Assembly: GCF_003182485.1 (NCBI RefSeq)
Contig: NZ_QGTX01000001.1
Location: 2,496,001 to 2,560,000 of the forward strand
Direction: 5' to 3'
Length of the DNA stretch: 64,000 nt
Origin: Geodermatophilus normandii
Lineage (GTDB): Bacteria > Actinomycetota > Actinomycetes > Mycobacteriales > Geodermatophilaceae
Part shown: piece by piece, positions 60,087 to 64,000 of the stretch
Layout of the letters: each line of letters starts with the position of its first letter
How positions within the stretch are numbered: position 1 is the first letter of the stretch
Position numbers and translations under genes: made by a program
The notes under the pieces: model-generated
Database searches by the model: none
Told to the model about the DNA's origin: nothing
The model's input: the letters and a program-made list of their open reading frames with translations, nothing else

Positions 60087-62087
60087 ATGGAGGACGTCCT
60101 GACCGCCCCGGCCCTGGCGCCGCCGGTCGGGATGGCGTCGGGGCCGCTGGGCGCGGTGCAGGCCGCCGCGCGGGAGATCGCCCGCCAGACGGCGGTGCAG
60201 GCGCGGGCGGTCGCGGCCTTCGCCGCCACCCGGCCGGCCTCGGCCGACCGCGCGCAGGGCGAGCCCGGGGCGATGTCGCCGGAGCGGTGGGCGCGGCGGG
60301 CAGGGATGCTGCGGCCGGTGAGCGAGTGGGCGGCGCAGGAGCTGGCGGTCGCCCTGTCGATCTCCACCGAGGCAGCTGAGTCGCTGCTGGAGCGCTCCCT
60401 GACGCTGGTGCACCGGCTGCCGCTGGTCCTCGACGCCCTCGAGGACGGGGCGATCCATCCCGGGCACCTGTGGTGCCTGCTCGAGCACGTCGCTCCGATC
60501 GCCGACGACGCGCTGCGTGCCTCGCTGGAGCGGGATCTGCTGGCGTGGATGGCCGGGCGGGTGGCCACGCCGGCGCAGGTGGGGGACAAGGTCCGCCGCG
60601 AGGTCCTCAAGCGCGACGCCCGCTCGGCTGCCGACCGGCTGGCGCGGGCCATCCGGCAGCGCGGGGTCTCGGCGCGGCCGGACCGGGTCGAGGGGATGAG
60701 CGTGGTGACCGCGCTGCTGACCGCGCCGGAGGCCGCAGCGCTGGTGGCGGCGCTGGATGCCTACGCCGACGCGCTGCCCGCCGACCCCGGCGATGCCCGC
60801 AGTCGCGGGGAGAAGATGGCCGACTGCCTGCTGGATCTGGTGCTGCGCCCCGGTGAGTCCGACCTCCCGCCGGTGCAGGTGGCGCTGTCGGTGGTCGCGC
60901 CGCTGGGGGCGCTGCTCGGCGGGGACCAGCCGTGCGAGGTCGAGGGACTGGTCGTGCCGGCGGAGATGGTCCGGGCACTGCTGGCCGCGCTGACCGGCCA
61001 CCCGTTCGCCGCCGCGTCCGACACCGCCGCGTCCGACACCGCCGCGTCCGACACCGCCGCGTCCGACACCGCCGCGACCTCCACCGCCACGACCTCCACC
61101 GCCACGACCTCCACCGCCACGACCTCCACCGACACCGCCACGACCTCCACCGGTAGTGGCGGAGGAGGCCGGGGCGCCGCCGTCGACGGCTCCCCGGCCA
61201 GCGATGAGGTGCTGCTCGGCGTCACCGCCGCGGAGGCGGCGCGATACGAGGCCGAGGCCGGAGAACTGGCGGCCTGGTGGGCCGAGGTGGAACGTCGGGT
61301 GCTGGCGGGGGAGTTCGACGCCGAGCCGCCACCGCAGTTCGTCGACGAGGACGGACCACCCGACCTCCCGACACGGCCTGGTCCCGCACCACCTCTCGGT
61401 CCAGCCGGTCCCGCGGATGGCTGGTGGGCGCGTGCCGACCGTGCGGTCGAACTCGCCGGCGATGCGGTCCTGACTGCGCGGCAGGAACTGAGCCGCGCCC
61501 GCCGTCTCGTGACCACCGCCGCCCGGGCCGATGCCGCCGACGAGGCCGCCTGGGCGAACAGCCCCGCCGGGCGGGTCACCACCGCACCCGACGCGCTCAC
61601 CGCCCTGACGGCCGCCACCGACCACGCCCGCGCGGCTCTCACCGGCCTGCTGGCCGCAACGGGCGGCGGCGGGCTGGCCGACCGCCCGCGGCTGGTGCTC
61701 ACCGACGCCCTGACCGGCGCGCTGCTCACCCTCACCGACCTGCCGGGTCTGCGCCGCGCCGCCGCCCAGGGCGGTGGCCTCGGCCCGCCCGGTCCGACCG
61801 ACGGCTACCGCCCCGGCGCCGCCCTCGATCGGCACGTCCGCACCCGCGACCGCCGCTGCCGCTTCCCCGGCTGCCGCCGCCGCGTCCCCCGCGGCGGCGA
61901 CCTCGACCACGCCGTCCCCTGGCCCACCGGACCCACCACCGCGGCCAACCTGGTCGGCTACTGCACCGGCCACCACCGCGGCAAGCACCAGGCATCCGGC
62001 TGGCGACACACCCTCGCCCCCGACGGCGCCCTCACCGTCACCACACCCACCGGACTCACCGCCGCCACCACCCCACCGCCCTGCTGA
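60087..62087 (+). CDS. DUF222 / HNH endonuclease family protein (13E12 repeat type)
   Basis: 666 residues. N-terminal DUF222 helical domain (about 10-310: LGAVQAAAREIARQTAVQARAVAAFAATRP, MLRPVSEWAAQELAVALSISTEAAESLLERSLTLVHRLPLVLDALEDGAIHPGHL). A Ser/Thr/Ala linker of 15-bp repeats (61014-61153) follows, then a second helical part and the HNH motif: RDRRCRFPGCRRRVPRGGDLDHAVPWPTGPTTAANLVGYCTGHHRGKH. Mycobacterial relatives are the 13E12 repeat genes, several LexA-controlled. ATG 60087 is preferred to ATG 60075 and to upstream open frame because of the -10 seven bases before it. Confidence 0.88.
   Translation: MEDVLTAPALAPPVGMASGPLGAVQAAAREIARQTAVQARAVAAFAATRPASADRAQGEPGAMSPERWARRAGMLRPVSEWAAQELAVALSISTEAAESLLERSLTLVHRLPLVLDALEDGAIHPGHLWCLLEHVAPIADDALRASLERDLLAWMAGRVATPAQVGDKVRREVLKRDARSAADRLARAIRQRGVSARPDRVEGMSVVTALLTAPEAAALVAALDAYADALPADPGDARSRGEKMADCLLDLVLRPGESDLPPVQVALSVVAPLGALLGGDQPCEVEGLVVPAEMVRALLAALTGHPFAAASDTAASDTAASDTAASDTAATSTATTSTATTSTATTSTDTATTSTGSGGGGRGAAVDGSPASDEVLLGVTAAEAARYEAEAGELAAWWAEVERRVLAGEFDAEPPPQFVDEDGPPDLPTRPGPAPPLGPAGPADGWWARADRAVELAGDAVLTARQELSRARRLVTTAARADAADEAAWANSPAGRVTTAPDALTALTAATDHARAALTGLLAATGGGGLADRPRLVLTDALTGALLTLTDLPGLRRAAAQGGGLGPPGPTDGYRPGAALDRHVRTRDRRCRFPGCRRRVPRGGDLDHAVPWPTGPTTAANLVGYCTGHHRGKHQASGWRHTLAPDGALTVTTPTGLTAATTPPPC
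61014..61153. repeat. 15-bp tandem repeats in the DUF222/HNH linker
   Basis: GCGTCCGACACCGCC four times exactly (61014-61073), then variants of ACGACCTCCACCGCC through 61153. They encode ASDTA and TTSTA units, a flexible linker that probably varies in copy number between strains. Confidence 0.9.
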
Positions 62088-62234
62088 GCCGGCGGCCTCG
62101 GCGAGATGGGGCGGGAATGCGCGGGCGCACGGGGTGTTGCAAGAGGTGCCGGTCCGGTCCATGCCCCCGGGCCTCACCACCTGCCGCTGCGAGCGGCCAC
62201 TCGCCGAGAGGCGGCTGTCGGGCCGGCGCGACGT

Positions 62235-62265
62235 GCAGCGCCCGGTCCCCAGGACCGGGCGCTGC
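62235..62265 (+). terminator. terminator candidate after the HNH gene
   Basis: Perfect 14-bp stem GCAGCGCCCGGTCC / GGACCGGGCGCTGC, loop CCA, about 150 bases after the HNH stop and 47 before the next start. Nothing else is evident in the 62088-62311 gap. Confidence 0.65.
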
Positions 62266-62311
62266 CTCGTCCCGGGACCGGGACGGCGGAGGCCCGTGCC
62301 AGGGTGGCCGG

Positions 62312-63289
62312 GTGCGCGTTGTCGTCACCGGCAGCTCCGGTCACCTGGGCGAGGCCCTGGTCCGCGTGCTGCGCGCCGCCGGCGACGACGTCGTCGGGGT
62401 GGACCTGCTGCCCTCGCCGTGGACCGACCTCGTCGCCTCGGTCACCGACCGCGCCGCGGTCCGCGACGCCCTGGCCGGCGCCCACGCCGTCGTGCACACC
62501 GCCACGCTGCACAAGCCGCACGTCGGCACGCACAGCAGGCAGGACTTCGTCGACACCAACGTCACCGGCACCCTCGCCGTCCTCGAGGAGGCGGTGACGG
62601 CGGGCGTCGGCCGGGTGGTGGTCACCAGCACGACGAGCGCGTTCGGCCGCGCGCTGACCCCCGCTCCCGGTGAGCCGGCCGCGTGGATCACCGAGGCCGT
62701 GCCGCCGCGGGTGCGCAACGTCTACGGCGCCACGAAGGTCGCCGCCGAGGACCTCTGCGAGCTCGTCGCCCGGGACACCGGCCTGCCCGTCGTCGTCCTG
62801 CGCACCTCCCGCTTCTTCCCCGAGGGCGACGACGCCGACGACGTCCGCGCCGCCTTCGCCGACGACAACGTCAAGGTGAACGAGCTGCTGTACCGGCGCG
62901 TGGACCTCGCCGACGTCGTCTCCGCCCACCGCGCCGCGCTCGACCGCGCGCCCGCGCTCGGCTTCGGCCGCTACGTCGTCAGCGCCACCACGCCGTTCGG
63001 CCGGAGCGACCTCGCCCAGTTGCGCACCGATGCCCCCGCCGTCGTCGCGCGGCTCTTCCCCGACGCGCCCGCGCTGTACGAGCGGTTGGGCTGGCGGCTG
63101 TTCCCGTCGATCGACCGCGTGTACGTCAACGACGCCGCCCGCGCCGACCTCGGCTGGACCCCGGAGTACGGCTTCCGCACCGCCCTGGACCTGCTGGCCG
63201 CGGGGCGCCCGCCGCGCAGCGACCTGGCGACGGCCGTGGGCGCGAAGGGCTACCACGCCGTCCCGACCGGCCCCTACACCGTCCGCTGA
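62312..63289 (+). CDS. NAD-dependent epimerase/dehydratase
   Basis: 325 residues, extended short-chain dehydrogenase. MRVVVTGSSGHLGEALVRVLRAAGDDVVGVDL carries the NAD motif GxxGxxG. The catalytic Ser/Thr lies in TSTTSAFG and YGATK holds Tyr and Lys. It may act on a nucleotide sugar or other small molecule; no substrate evidence. GTG 62312 has CAGGGT 6 bases upstream. It converges with the gene at 63296. Confidence 0.87.
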   Translation: MRVVVTGSSGHLGEALVRVLRAAGDDVVGVDLLPSPWTDLVASVTDRAAVRDALAGAHAVVHTATLHKPHVGTHSRQDFVDTNVTGTLAVLEEAVTAGVGRVVVTSTTSAFGRALTPAPGEPAAWITEAVPPRVRNVYGATKVAAEDLCELVARDTGLPVVVLRTSRFFPEGDDADDVRAAFADDNVKVNELLYRRVDLADVVSAHRAALDRAPALGFGRYVVSATTPFGRSDLAQLRTDAPAVVARLFPDAPALYERLGWRLFPSIDRVYVNDAARADLGWTPEYGFRTALDLLAAGRPPRSDLATAVGAKGYHAVPTGPYTVR

Positions 63290-63295
63290 CCCCGC

Positions 63296-64000
63296 TCAGC
63301 GGCCCGGTGGCTCCAGCACCGCCACGTCGTCCTCGTGCAGACCGGAGACGACGACGGTCCCGTCGCGCTCGGCCACCGCCGTGACGAAGCCGTACCCGGC
63401 GTCGGTCGCCCGCAGGTCGTGCACCCGCCGGCCGTCGGCGGGGTCGAAGGCCATCACCCACGCGATCGGCGTCGCCTCCGGCCGCACCCGCTCCGGCACG
63501 TTCCACAGCAGCAGCCGCAGCACGCCCGGCAGGGGCAGCAGCCGGTCGAGCAGCGCGTTGCGCGGCGCGGCGATCGCCACCCACAGCAACCCGTCCGAGC
63601 CCAGCGAGGCGTTGTCGGGGAAGCCCGGGAGGTTGTCGACCAGCGGCTCGGTGGTGCCCGCGCCCGGCCCAGTGAGCCGGTGCCGCAGCACCCGGTAGCG
63701 GGAGGTCTCGGCCAGCAGCAGGGACGAGCCGTCGGGTGTGCGCACCAGGCCGTTGGCGAAGCCGAGGCCCGACAGCACCGTCGTCACCGTGCCGTCGGGG
63801 TCGCGGCGCACCAGCCGCCCGGTGGCCGAGTGCTCGAAGAAGTCGCCGAGGTGGTGCTCGACGTCCCACCGGCTGGTCGACGTCGTGAACCACACGGTGC
63901 CGTCGGGCGCGGCGACGACGTTGCTGGCGAAGGTCACCGGCTCCCCGTCCACCTCCGTCACCAGCACCTCGACGGCGCCGTCGGGACCCATCCGCAGCAG
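63296..64000 (-). CDS. SMP-30/strictosidine synthase-like protein (5' end outside window)
   Basis: About 235 C-terminal residues; the frame runs off the window end, so the true start lies beyond 64000 (ATG at 63991 is internal). Six-bladed propeller features: SNVVAAPDGTVWFTTSTSRWDVEHHLGDFFEHSATGRLVRRDPDGTVTTVLSGLGFANGLVRTPDGSSLLLAETSRYRVLRHRLTG and LPGFPDNASLGSDGLLWVAI, the pattern of strictosidine synthase/APMAP-type lactonases. Function in bacteria is generally lactone or ester hydrolysis; not proven here. Confidence 0.82.
   Translation of the reverse strand: MLRMGPDGAVEVLVTEVDGEPVTFASNVVAAPDGTVWFTTSTSRWDVEHHLGDFFEHSATGRLVRRDPDGTVTTVLSGLGFANGLVRTPDGSSLLLAETSRYRVLRHRLTGPGAGTTEPLVDNLPGFPDNASLGSDGLLWVAIAAPRNALLDRLLPLPGVLRLLLWNVPERVRPEATPIAWVMAFDPADGRRVHDLRATDAGYGFVTAVAERDGTVVVSGLHEDDVAVLEPPGR

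Overview
The window is a very G+C-rich chromosomal segment (by eye about three quarters G+C), with GTG and TTG starts common, tightly packed genes and no rRNA, tRNA, CRISPR array, insertion sequence or integrase that I can see. Gene content and order (dapA-rnj-ftsK-rimO-pgsA-clgR ... pspA ... DUF3046-recA-recX-gluABCD-miaB ... miaA-dapF-hflX ... lexA-LysM gene-nrdR-nrdJ) follow the conserved recA/lexA neighbourhood of Actinomycetota as I remember it from mycobacteria and streptomycetes. A Geodermatophilaceae-like actinobacterium is my inference, not something the sequence proves.

Layout. 1-4.4 kb: end of dihydrofolate reductase, dapA, RNase J and a secreted beta-helix protein. 4.4-7.7 kb: an ECF sigma factor with its zinc-finger anti-sigma partner (frame broken) and an S9 peptidase, on the minus strand. 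7.8-13.1 kb: ftsK, rimO, pgsA, clgR. 13.2-21.8 kb: a DUF4032 kinase-like protein, a trehalose-type ABC importer (LpqY-SugABC type), a GH13 glucosidase and a PfkB sugar kinase, lying between clgR and its usual neighbour pspA. 22-34 kb: pspA, nei2, a monooxygenase-like membrane protein, a triple cold-shock-domain protein, the giant helicase lhr, an acyl-CoA dehydrogenase, an MFS exporter, and a MarR/small-membrane-protein locus. 34-41.8 kb: recA-recX, the glutamate ABC operon gluABCD, miaB. 41.8-49.6 kb: a DUF349 protein, miaA-dapF, a TetR-controlled CrtA-like/SnoaL pair, hflX. 49.7-58 kb: PAP2 phosphatase, secreted propeller protein, lexA, the LysM division-inhibitor candidate, nrdR and the B12-dependent ribonucleotide reductase. 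58-64 kb: small unknowns, an NmrA-type reductase, a DUF222/HNH endonuclease, an epimerase and part of an SMP-30/strictosidine-synthase-like protein.

How it works together. The best-supported theme is DNA-damage control. LexA boxes lie upstream of recA, lexA, the divergent LysM gene and (one mismatch) the DUF222/HNH gene, where the box covers the -10 element. recA also carries a second promoter resembling the LexA-independent RecA_NDp type. NrdR boxes flank the nrdR(-nrdJ) promoter. A second theme is leaderless transcription: about seventeen genes have a TANNNT-like hexamer ending 6 or 7 bases before the start codon. This also supports a 36-residue membrane protein at 32606-32716 that ordinary gene calling would skip.

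Cautions. Three genes (anti-sigma, ftsK N-terminus, CrtA-like) are each broken by a net single-base shift in G/C-rich runs. A sequencing error is the simplest explanation, especially for ftsK. Promoters, operators and terminators are called by reading alone; no folding, alignment or search was run.
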